Shown here one piece after another: positions 1 to 6,876 of a stretch of 11,641 nt of DNA. The translations under genes were made by a program, and so were the position numbers. The DNA comes from Chitinophagales bacterium (lineage in GTDB: Bacteria > Bacteroidota > Bacteroidia > Chitinophagales > BACL12), in assembly GCA_014380545.1 (NCBI GenBank), contig JACMJP010000178.1:1-11641 (forward strand). Direction: 5' to 3'. Within the stretch, counting starts at the first letter, position 1, and each line of letters begins with the position of its first letter. The notes under the pieces are model-generated. The model did not search any database, was not told where the DNA came from, and saw nothing but the letters and a program-made list of their open reading frames with translations.

Positions 1-105
1 AAACATGAAAAATTAAAATATAAGACTTTGAGTTTTATTGAAAATACATTTCTGAATGGCAACCAGCTTTTTACTTCAAGAAATTATAATTTAATAAAAG
101 CATGA
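1..105 (+). CDS. Possible C-terminal fragment of an unidentified gene
   Basis: Frame 1 is open from the window edge for 34 codons and ends in TGA at 103-105. The other two forward frames close almost at once. The C-terminus reads roughly LNGNQLFTSRNYNLIKA, which I cannot assign to a family. The two-way terminator at 139-168 lies about 30 bp after the stop, which is what convergent genes would need, since susD ends from the other side at 194. An open run of this length could also arise by chance in AT-rich DNA, so support is weak; the rest of the gene would lie to the left. Confidence 0.25.
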   Translation, partial: KHEKLKYKTLSFIENTFLNGNQLFTSRNYNLIKA

Positions 106-138
106 ACCATCGTTTTTACAAATTTAAAAGCTGAAATA

Positions 139-168
139 AAAAAGCTCTGTACAATTACAGAGCTTTTT
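139..168. terminator. Two-way intrinsic terminator after susD
   Basis: An 8-bp perfect stem, GCTCTGTA (144-151) with TACAGAGC (156-163), has a four-base CAAT loop and is flanked by AAAAA (139-143) and TTTTT (164-168). The stem extends to 13 bp and gives a T tract on either strand. It sits 26 bp after the susD stop codon and also after the possible rightward gene fragment ending at 105, so it probably serves convergent transcripts. Confidence 0.85.
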
Positions 169-193
169 CTATTGTGATTAAAAGATTTAATAT

Positions 194-1558
194 TTATTGG
201 CAAGGTTCGCCTTCATCATAAGGTCTTGGCAAATTTTCATATACGTCATCACCTGGACGATCTGTTGGTAACTCACCTAATTTTCCGGTTCTGCGCATAT
301 CAACCCATCTGTGTCCTTCTGCTAATAAAGAATATCTTCTCTGATCTAATATTTCATTTAAAAGATCATCATCTCCTGTTCCGCCGCTATATGCTGCTAG
401 TCCTCCGGCTTCTGTTCTTATTTTATTAATTGCTGTTGTTGCATCACCTGTTGCGCCTGTGCGCATACTTGCTTCTGCATAAATAAGAACAAGTTCTTCA
501 TTCCGAATGATGCAGATAGGTGCATCGCTGCTTTGATAAACCCACAGATCGTAATTACTTGTCAAGTCATCAGCAAAAGCTGGTTCATCTCTTAAGGGTG
601 CTTTTGCCAATCTTAAATCTCCTGGTTCAGCATCTGCTACAACAGTATCTTGTACCACTCTTGTATTACCACCTGCAGATGAATTTAAAGGAACAAACAT
701 AGGATTTAAAACATCCCCGGCACCATTTGAAAATATATTATAAGTTCCTGTTGAAAGAGCACCGCCAAGATCCATAAATGATTCGCTTAATGCAGCTAAT
801 GCACCTGCATAATCTTCATGATATAATAACACCCTTGCCATTAATGCACGATTAAAAGTTCTGAAGGATGCGGGTGTATCAAAGCCGGCAAATCCGCCTG
901 ACAATGGAAATGTAAATGCATCACCTGAATTATCAAGGTCATTTTTTGCATCATCTAACATTGCCATTATGCCTTCAATACTTGCATGATAATCTGCAGT
1001 GAAAGGCCCGGGATTGTCAATATCTTCAACATCTAATCTAACGCCGCAATCATAAGTGAGGTTTGCATTTAATAATAACTGATATGCCTGTATTGTTTTT
1101 GCAAATCCACGATAACCGTTTTTTTCTTCATTTGTAAGATCAGCACTTGTATTATCAATAGCATGACGTAATATCCATCCATTTCTTACTACTGCATATC
1201 TTCCTCCCCATGAATTGGCAGAATAAAAAGTATTATTATCTAATATTGTTTCACCTTTACCAAGTAAGTCGCTTGTAAATCTCGGGTCGGCACCTGTCAT
1301 ACGATAATACTCCCTTCCAATAATTCCGCAGACATCTAAATGCACTTCAATGAAAGGACGCATACCTGCTTCCATACCGGTAACAAGATTGTTAAGCTCA
1401 CTTATTGTAGCATCTGCTTCAATTGCTGTTAAACCAGGGCTATTCGGATCTTCCAGTTCATCTATATTACAGGAATTAAATCCTATACTCATAAATACTA
1501 TTGCGCCTGCAATAGTGAAATATGATTTTATATTAAATATTTTTTTCATGATCTTCAT
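194..1558 (-). CDS. SusD/RagB-family surface lipoprotein
   Basis: This is the substrate-binding lipoprotein partner of the SusC-like transporter encoded just upstream. In the known family, SusD caps the SusC barrel on the outer face and captures ligand. The 454-residue protein begins with a charged, hydrophobic leader ending at Cys30 (GFNSC), a plausible lipoprotein signal. Residues about 145-165 and 230-262 look like TPR helices (SFRTFNRALMARVLLY). The classic SusD C-terminal block spans about 352-424: RNEELVLIYAEA, the INKIRTEAG helix, and ILDQRRYSLLAEGHRWVDMR. It is on the short side for the family, which often exceeds 500 residues. The ATG at 1558 lies 9 bp after the susC stop, so the two are surely co-transcribed; a second in-frame ATG at 1549 is also possible. 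The substrate is unknown because no degradative enzyme lies nearby. Confidence 0.95.
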   Translation of the reverse strand: MKIMKKIFNIKSYFTIAGAIVFMSIGFNSCNIDELEDPNSPGLTAIEADATISELNNLVTGMEAGMRPFIEVHLDVCGIIGREYYRMTGADPRFTSDLLGKGETILDNNTFYSANSWGGRYAVVRNGWILRHAIDNTSADLTNEEKNGYRGFAKTIQAYQLLLNANLTYDCGVRLDVEDIDNPGPFTADYHASIEGIMAMLDDAKNDLDNSGDAFTFPLSGGFAGFDTPASFRTFNRALMARVLLYHEDYAGALAALSESFMDLGGALSTGTYNIFSNGAGDVLNPMFVPLNSSAGGNTRVVQDTVVADAEPGDLRLAKAPLRDEPAFADDLTSNYDLWVYQSSDAPICIIRNEELVLIYAEASMRTGATGDATTAINKIRTEAGGLAAYSGGTGDDDLLNEILDQRRYSLLAEGHRWVDMRRTGKLGELPTDRPGDDVYENLPRPYDEGEPCQ

Positions 1559-1567
1559 TTTTTAATG

Positions 1568-4500
1568 TTAGAAATTAAATATCACATGACCGTAAAAACG
1601 TTTTGCCGAAGGAAATGGATTTACTTCAATACCTGTAGAAATTCCATTTGATCCAAAGTTTGATACTTCAGGATCATAACTTCCGTAATCAAAGAAATTA
1701 AGCGCATTATATGCAGAAACCCCTACTTTAATTCCTCTCATAAAATCATTGGTTCCATTTGATATCTTATCGCCGTCGAAAGTATAATATAAACCAACTT
1801 CTCTTAATCTTACATAAGAAGCATCCTGCACAAATGTGGATGAAGAAACACCAATGGATGTTAAACGATAAATACCGTTTGTGTAAGGTGAATCAGATCC
1901 ATCAGGTAATGTAGTTGATTGCCCTAATGAATAATCATCATAATCAGCACTGTTTGAAAAAATATCTGTAAGCAATTGTGTAAGATTTACATTGTCGCCA
2001 CCTTTTTTCCAATGCAGAACACAACTCAGACTCCAGTTTCCGTAAGTTAATTCTTCATTGAAAGACATTTGAAAATCAGGCTCTGTATCACCATATTTAT
2101 CAAGACCTGCTGGAAGATTATCACCTGTAACGTCTAAAGGAAATAATCCGTCAGGATTACTTGTTGAATCAATTGGTGCAACACCAACTAACTGTGTAGC
2201 GCTGGCTCCTTCCTGGATATAAAATGTTCCGAGAGTAGTTCCGAACGATCCTACTGCAAATTCAGGAATATCTAATCTTGTAACTTCACTTCTGTTCATC
2301 CAGAAATTAATTTTACTATACCAGTTTAATTTTTCTGTTCTGATAATTTCAGTTCCCAATGATAATTCAATACCTGTATTTTGCATATCTGCAGCGTTAG
2401 CTATTTGTGAAGTAAAGCCTGATGATTCAGGAAGTGCTGCTATGAGTAAAAGGTCAGAAACTGTTTTAATATAATATGTAGCTTCTAAAATGATACGGCT
2501 GTTAATAAATCCGAGATCAAAACCAAATTCTATTTCGCTTTGTATTTCAGGGCCTATATCTTCTTTTCCTTTTTGTGTACCTACAAGTGAACCCGCTAAG
2601 CCACCTATGTTTGTACTTTCCAGTGGTGTATAGATAGACCCAAATGGAGCAAAATTTCCTGATTGTCCGTAAGCAATACGCAATTTTGCAAAATCCCATC
2701 TGTCACCCATTGTCCAGAAATCAAATTCACTTAGTGTTAAAGCAACGGATGCTTTTGGAAAGAAATATAATTTATTCGGGTCACCATTATTTGATGACTT
2801 ATCCGCCCGTACACCTGCAGTTAAAAATACTTTATCATTTAAATTCACTTCCTCCTGAATAAATCCACCTTTATCCAACTGTTTAATTATATTTTGATAT
2901 GTACTTACTGCACCTGCCTGGTCAATAGTTGTTTGAGATCCTATTAACTCTGATGCATAAACAAGCATTTGATTTTGGTAGAATTGTTCTCTTGTTAAAC
3001 CCAACTGTGTGCGGAAGGATGTACCTGATTCAGTATAATATGTATGCACAAGAAAACCCGCTTCATTATTATTAAAATTATTGGTGGAACCCTGAATGGA
3101 TGCACCATTAGTTCCCGCTCCATTTTTTTCAAATTGTAATTCTCTCGGGAAAATTGCTGAGGTAGCAAAATTATAAAAATCAACTCCTCCATTTAAAACT
3201 AAATGCAGCGATTGTTTATCATTACTGAATAAATCAACATCAGCATTTGCTCCGCCAAGGTATCTGTTAACAGCTTCATTATTCGTCATTAATGCGGCTG
3301 TTTGTAAAAAGTTTGATGCACTGTATGGGTTATCCGGATAGTTTCCATTTTCATCAGGAAATAATTGCGCCCATACAGGTGTTGCAGCAAGAGAAATACT
3401 CATGGTATTCGTAGTATTATCATTATTAAAGAATCCACGGTCAGCAGATGATTTAATAAAATTGTTGCTGAGAGATAATTTGATTCTGTTAGTTAGTTTA
3501 GTATCTGTATTTAATCTTACGCTTGTTTTTTCATATCCTGTATTAGGTACTATACCTTCTTCATTTTTATAACCTGCGCTTGCATAATAAGAAGTTTTTC
3601 CGGCTCCGCCTGAAACTGAGAAATGTGTATTGGAAAGAAGTCCTATATTTCCAAATAATTCATTTTCATAATCTATTAAACCTCCGTTTGCGACAGCATT
3701 ATTAAAATTAACTACCTCATCAGGACCATAGCTTGCTTCCACTTTTGCAGCATCCCAATCCCGCATTCCCTGTGGATTTATAATTTGCGTATATCCTGTA
3801 GTTTGCGACAACTGAATGTCTGCCCTTCCATCTGTAGCTTTCCCTCTTTTTGTTGTTATAATTACAACTCCTCCTGATGCCCGGCTTCCATATATTGCTG
3901 CCGCTGCCGCACCTTTTAATATTTCAATTGATTCAACTTCATCCGGGTCTATGTCGGCAATCCTGTTTGAAGCATTATCCTGATAAAATTGTGCATTATT
4001 TCCTCCGGCTGCAGCAGCAGAAACAAAGTTTAGCCCCGCAGGTATAGCCGAATTATCAACATAAATTCCATCAATAATAAAAAGTGGCTGGGCCGCACCA
4101 TTAATAGAAGTTAATCCTCTCAGTCGAATATTAAATCCTCCACCAGGCGAACCTGAATTTGAAATAATTTGCGCCCCTGTAAATTTTCCATACAGTGCTC
4201 CATCCAAAGTAGACTGTTGTGTAATTCCTGTTAATTGTTTTGCAGTAATTTGATCAACAGAATTGGCAAGGTTACTTCTTTTTACTGATGTGGCAAGACC
4301 TGAAACCACAACTGCATCAAGCAAACTGTTGGTTTCTTCCAACAACATGTTTACTGTTCCGGATGCAGTTACTGTTTGTTCAACAGAACTAAACCCGATA
4401 TAGGAAAATACAAGTGTTGCAGGGCTGCCGGCCGTTGTTAAACTATATTTTCCGTCAACATCAGTAACTGTTCCGTTTGTTGTATTTTTTACAACTACAG

Positions 4501-4624
4501 TTACACCTATCAATGGTTCGTTACTTTTATCAGTAACAACCCCACTGATATTCATTTGTGCAAAGAGGGTTTGAAATGATGTGCAAACCAACAGCACAAG
4601 CAAGAGTTTGTAAATACTTCGCAT
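1568..4624 (-). CDS. SusC/RagA-family TonB-dependent outer-membrane transporter
   Basis: This 1018-residue outer-membrane barrel should import a ligand, with SusD as lid, using energy from TonB-ExbBD. The signal peptide is residues 1-22 (cleavage LFA|Q). A carboxypeptidase-regulatory-like domain spans about 25-100 (ISGVVTDKSNEPLIGVTV, later YIGF). A TonB-box-like stretch follows at about 102-110 (LDAVVVSGL). The plug domain at about 113-262 holds the family motifs IRLRGLTSING, PLFIIDGIYVD, and DEVESIEILKGAAAAAIYGS with GGVVIITTKRG. The rest is the 22-strand barrel, ending in the outer-membrane sorting signal HVIFNF with a terminal Phe. Length and domain order are normal and I see no break. 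It is the first gene of the susC-susD pair; the 123-bp gap to mltG upstream contains a nested dyad (4655-4686). Ligand specificity cannot be read from the sequence. Confidence 0.97.
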   Translation of the reverse strand: MRSIYKLLLVLLVCTSFQTLFAQMNISGVVTDKSNEPLIGVTVVVKNTTNGTVTDVDGKYSLTTAGSPATLVFSYIGFSSVEQTVTASGTVNMLLEETNSLLDAVVVSGLATSVKRSNLANSVDQITAKQLTGITQQSTLDGALYGKFTGAQIISNSGSPGGGFNIRLRGLTSINGAAQPLFIIDGIYVDNSAIPAGLNFVSAAAAGGNNAQFYQDNASNRIADIDPDEVESIEILKGAAAAAIYGSRASGGVVIITTKRGKATDGRADIQLSQTTGYTQIINPQGMRDWDAAKVEASYGPDEVVNFNNAVANGGLIDYENELFGNIGLLSNTHFSVSGGAGKTSYYASAGYKNEEGIVPNTGYEKTSVRLNTDTKLTNRIKLSLSNNFIKSSADRGFFNNDNTTNTMSISLAATPVWAQLFPDENGNYPDNPYSASNFLQTAALMTNNEAVNRYLGGANADVDLFSNDKQSLHLVLNGGVDFYNFATSAIFPRELQFEKNGAGTNGASIQGSTNNFNNNEAGFLVHTYYTESGTSFRTQLGLTREQFYQNQMLVYASELIGSQTTIDQAGAVSTYQNIIKQLDKGGFIQEEVNLNDKVFLTAGVRADKSSNNGDPNKLYFFPKASVALTLSEFDFWTMGDRWDFAKLRIAYGQSGNFAPFGSIYTPLESTNIGGLAGSLVGTQKGKEDIGPEIQSEIEFGFDLGFINSRIILEATYYIKTVSDLLLIAALPESSGFTSQIANAADMQNTGIELSLGTEIIRTEKLNWYSKINFWMNRSEVTRLDIPEFAVGSFGTTLGTFYIQEGASATQLVGVAPIDSTSNPDGLFPLDVTGDNLPAGLDKYGDTEPDFQMSFNEELTYGNWSLSCVLHWKKGGDNVNLTQLLTDIFSNSADYDDYSLGQSTTLPDGSDSPYTNGIYRLTSIGVSSSTFVQDASYVRLREVGLYYTFDGDKISNGTNDFMRGIKVGVSAYNALNFFDYGSYDPEVSNFGSNGISTGIEVNPFPSAKRFYGHVIFNF

Positions 4625-4654
4625 AGGTTTTAAGATTTAGAGTTTTGAAAAGGC

Positions 4655-4686
4655 AATTGTAATCAATTTACTATTGATAAACAATT
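4655..4686 (-). promoter_or_regulatory. Nested dyad upstream of susC (operator or leader hairpin)
   Basis: On the + strand the site reads AATTGT (4655-4660), a, ATCAAT (4662-4667), TTACT, ATTGAT (4673-4678), aa, ACAATT (4681-4686). The inner and outer 6-bp arms are both perfect inverted repeats, with a one-base difference in spacer. It lies about 30 bp before the susC start codon. On the susC strand only GCCTTTT follows, so a role as the mltG terminator is weak. A protein-binding operator or a 5'-leader hairpin fits better. I saw no clear TAnnTTTG promoter near it. Confidence 0.4.
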
Positions 4687-4747
4687 ATTTAACGAAGAAT
4701 TTTAAAACACACAATAAGGTTGATTGTATGAAGTATTGGAAGATATT

Positions 4748-5788
4748 TTATTTTTTATTTTTTTTCTCCCATTCATTTAATGCCTGCTGATATTTTTTTG
4801 CATTACGATTATGTTCCTCCAGTGTTTTTGCAAAATTTGAATAACCTGAAAAATCTTCTTTTGCACAGAAATATATATATGCATGTTTTTCATAATTCAA
4901 TACTGCATCAATATATTTTTTAGGTGGCATACAAATAGGACCGGGTGGCAGACCTGTATATTTATAAGTGTTATAAGGTGATTGAATTTGCAGATCAGAG
5001 AATAACACTCTTGTTTTTGAGAAATCTCCAATCGCAAATATAATAGTAGGGTCTGCCTGTAGCGGAATATTTTGTGTAAGGCGATTCATATACACACCTG
5101 CAACCCGGGAAGCTTCATCGCTCATTTTAGTTTCTGAATAAACAACAGAAGCTAATGTATAAACCTCCTGTTCACTCATTTGAATTGCATTTAATTTTTT
5201 CTTTCTGTCATCATTCCAGAATTTATCATGTTCTTTTTGCATGCGCTGCAAAAATTGTGTTGCAGAGGTATTCCATTTAAATTCATAGGTGTCAGGAAGA
5301 AATAATGTCATCACCTGTTCCTTCTTTAATCCGGCTTTTGTGAAATAGGTTGTTGTATCAAAATATTTTATAAACTGCAGAGAATCTGTTTCAATATATT
5401 TTGAGATTTTTCCTGCCAGGTCATTAATTGTTCTTACATTATTGAAGGTAACATTTACAGGAGTTTGTTTTCCGCTGCGCAAAAGATTGATAAGATCGTT
5501 ATTGCTCATGCCATCTTTTACAAGATATTTTCCGGGGATGATGTTTTTTGCGTAATTCTTTTTTCCAGCCACCCACAAAAATGAATTAATATTATCGGCA
5601 ATGCCTTCCGTTTTCAGCATAGTGGCAATGGAAGCAACATCAGAGCGAGTGGGTATATAAATAAATGTTTCGCTACCCTCAACGGAAATATTTGGTGCAA
5701 ATACCTTTTTGTAATAAGAATAGGAAAATACTGCAGCTACTGCAAGTACAGCAATAATGATGGCAATTGTGATTTTTTTCCGGCGCAT
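4748..5788 (-). CDS. mltG: Endolytic peptidoglycan transglycosylase MltG
   Basis: MltG is an inner-membrane-anchored lytic transglycosylase that cuts nascent glycan strands and sets their length. From the ATG at 5788 the protein has 346 residues. A basic N-terminus (MRRKK) precedes one membrane anchor at about 6-23. A LysM-like region follows, with PTRSD near 46 and IIPGKYLVKDG near 83-93. The YceG/MltG catalytic domain covers about 165-335: FLPDTYEF, LASVVYSETK with Glu219 as the likely catalytic acid (E. coli Glu218), LQADPTI, SPYNTYKYTGLPPGPI and the final HNRN. An in-frame TTG at 5803 would add five residues. I prefer the ATG because the TAnnTTTG motif at 5809-5816 would place the transcript start at or very near that TTG. 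The gene is followed by susC after 123 bp; readthrough is possible but no functional link is evident. Confidence 0.95.
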   Translation of the reverse strand: MRRKKITIAIIIAVLAVAAVFSYSYYKKVFAPNISVEGSETFIYIPTRSDVASIATMLKTEGIADNINSFLWVAGKKNYAKNIIPGKYLVKDGMSNNDLINLLRSGKQTPVNVTFNNVRTINDLAGKISKYIETDSLQFIKYFDTTTYFTKAGLKKEQVMTLFLPDTYEFKWNTSATQFLQRMQKEHDKFWNDDRKKKLNAIQMSEQEVYTLASVVYSETKMSDEASRVAGVYMNRLTQNIPLQADPTIIFAIGDFSKTRVLFSDLQIQSPYNTYKYTGLPPGPICMPPKKYIDAVLNYEKHAYIYFCAKEDFSGYSNFAKTLEEHNRNAKKYQQALNEWEKKNKK

Positions 5789-5808
5789 AGATAAATAACG
5801 CAATCCGG

Positions 5809-5816
5809 CAAAAATA
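5809..5816 (-). promoter_or_regulatory. Candidate -7 promoter element for mltG
   Basis: The minus strand reads TATTTTTG, an exact match to the Bacteroidota TAnnTTTG -7 element. It lies 20 bp before the mltG ATG and just after the terminator of the preceding gene, where a promoter is needed. No TTG is found at the usual 17-23 bp upstream distance, so only half of the promoter signature is present. Confidence 0.5.
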
Positions 5817-5821
5817 TGTAC

Positions 5822-5849
5822 AAAAAAAGAATCCCGCCGAATGACGGGA
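5822..5849 (-). terminator. Intrinsic terminator after the TonB-C-like gene
   Basis: On the minus strand TCCCG (5849-5845) pairs with CGGGA (5836-5832) around an 8-base loop, and TTC plus a run of seven T (5828-5822) follows. It lies about 30 bp beyond the stop of the gene ending at 5879. The + strand lacks a matching T tract, so it acts leftward only. It separates that gene from mltG. Confidence 0.8.
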
Positions 5850-5878
5850 CCATTTAACCACTAAACCGCTTGCTATAA

Positions 5879-6226
5879 TTAGATCACATAAATAAAGTCA
5901 ACCGTAATACTATACACCTTTCCGTTATCCAGGCACTGGTTATCAATCTTGTAATTATTTAAAGATTGCAATGCATGATTTTCAAGATAGATGTTTTCTG
6001 AATCAACATCTAAAACTTTAAATGTGTTATCATCATTTAAAGTAAATGTGATTTTTACTTTCCCGGAAAGATCCCGGCCTGTATAAAAATTTTCATGCGA
6101 CTGCATTAATACTTTTATTTTTTCAGGATAATAGGTATCGGCACATTCAGGTAATGCTGAGGGATTGTTTGCAAAGATGTTTATACCTAAAACAACTGCA
6201 CTTAAGAATAGAACTGCTTTTTTCAT
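5879..6226 (-). CDS. Small secreted protein with TonB-C-terminus-like fold (copy A)
   Basis: A 115-residue protein with a signal peptide (MKKAVLFLSAVVLGINIFA, cleavage about residue 19). The mature part contains GKVKITFTLNDDNTFKVLDV (55-74), a helix with ENHALQSLNNY, and a last strand, GKVYSITVDFIYV. This strand-helix-strand order resembles the C-terminal domain of TonB energy transducers, but there is no membrane anchor or proline-rich linker, so it cannot span the periplasm as TonB does. Cys28 and Cys98 could form a disulfide. It aligns with the neighbour at 6410-6754, suggesting an old duplication. A TTG at 6256 would give a 10-residue extension before the signal peptide; the ATG at 6226 is the better start. 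It has its own terminator downstream. Function is unknown; binding another envelope protein is a guess. Confidence 0.75.
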   Translation of the reverse strand: MKKAVLFLSAVVLGINIFANNPSALPECADTYYPEKIKVLMQSHENFYTGRDLSGKVKITFTLNDDNTFKVLDVDSENIYLENHALQSLNNYKIDNQCLDNGKVYSITVDFIYVI

Positions 6227-6373
6227 ACTGTTTGAGTTTTTAATTTGGTACTGCAAAAAAAGAAATTGAATGTTTAAGAATTACTGAATAAAAATTAAAG
6301 TTTATATAGCAGTTGGTTAAGTTGTGTTGTGGTGTGTTAATGGTTTACATAAATGTTTAATCTGTGTTAAAAG

Positions 6374-6399
6374 AAAAAATCCCGCTAAGCGGGATTTTT
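6374..6399. terminator. Strong two-way intrinsic terminator
   Basis: AAAAATCCCGC (6375-6385) and GCGGGATTTTT (6389-6399) form a perfect 11-bp stem with a TAA loop, and both strands have a T tract. It begins 11 bp after the stop of the 114-residue secreted protein gene. It separates the two TonB-C-like genes, so they are probably transcribed independently even though they are neighbours. Confidence 0.9.
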
Positions 6400-6409
6400 C
6401 TGTGCAATC

Positions 6410-6754
6410 TTATTTGGATGACAATTCATTGGATTGCACAAATTCTACAGCCACAGCATACGTTTTTCCGATCATGGAGTCATCCACCTCCACTTGTGCA
6501 CCTTCTAATGTTTTTTTAATGTAGAATGATTTTAAGAAATCACCAGCTTCCACTCTTTCTACATGCAGGGTTTTGTCTTCATTAATTGTTACCCATACAT
6601 TGGCTCCGCCTTTTAACTGCATTGCTTCAATAATTCTGTCAATCTGAACAATACTTTTTATTTTATTTGCAAGTTGAAATTCCTGTTCACCGCCTTTATT
6701 TGCAAAAGTGAATGTTGAAATGAGGAGCATTGCTGTTACTACTAAAGTTTTCAT
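6410..6754 (-). CDS. Small secreted protein with TonB-C-terminus-like fold (copy B)
   Basis: A 114-residue protein with a signal peptide (MKTLVVTAMLLISTFTFA, cleavage about residue 18). The mature part has a helix at about 25-46 (LANKIKSIVQIDRIIEAM), then NVWVTINEDKTLHVERVEA (52-70) and a closing strand, GKTYAVAVEFV (97-106). Copy A shows the same layout: [TF]-[LI]-N-[DE]-D-x-T-[FL]-x-V in the first hairpin and G-K-x-Y-x-[IV]-x-V-[DE]-F in the last strand. This supports paralogy and a TonB-C-like fold. It lacks cysteines, a membrane anchor beyond the signal, and any catalytic motif I can recognise. The ATG at 6754 follows an A-rich leader. The 122-bp gap to the ligase gene upstream holds no clear hairpin, so its promoter is uncertain. 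Function is unknown. Confidence 0.75.
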   Translation of the reverse strand: MKTLVVTAMLLISTFTFANKGGEQEFQLANKIKSIVQIDRIIEAMQLKGGANVWVTINEDKTLHVERVEAGDFLKSFYIKKTLEGAQVEVDDSMIGKTYAVAVEFVQSNELSSK

Positions 6755-6876
6755 ATTATTTGTTTTTGAGTTGTTTTAATTTGTTTGAACACACATTGGT
6801 CGAACAGCACAAAAGAAAAGTTACAGAGACCCGAAAATATTTTTGTTAAAGAAAGTTAAGCGCAATCGAAATGCTA

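Noticed and set aside
226..702. Rightward open frames of 60-67 codons inside the susD gene.
   Set aside because: They are antisense to a well-supported gene, have odd composition rich in Leu and His, and match no family.
2995..3192. A second leftward open frame overlapping the middle of susC.
   Set aside because: It lies out of frame inside an intact SusC barrel and has no domain or leader.
5789..5803. Five-codon extension of MltG from a TTG codon at 5803.
   Set aside because: The TAnnTTTG element at 5809-5816 puts the transcript start at about that codon, and the ATG at 5788 begins a normal MRRKK membrane anchor.
5830..5878. The minus strand reads somewhat like a tRNA D-arm and anticodon stem (GTGGTTAAATG, then TCCCG...CGGGA).
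   Set aside because: The loop has eight bases, there is no T-arm or acceptor stem, and a run of T follows directly. It is an intrinsic terminator.
6227..6256. Ten-codon extension of TonB-C-like copy A from a TTG codon.
   Set aside because: It would bury the signal peptide behind a polar stretch. The ATG at 6226 gives a normal leader and a length that matches copy B.
6755..6876. TATTTTCG on the minus strand as a promoter for TonB-C-like copy B.
   Set aside because: It has one mismatch in the conserved TTTG and only a marginal 23-bp spacing to an upstream TTG, so it is not strong enough to annotate.
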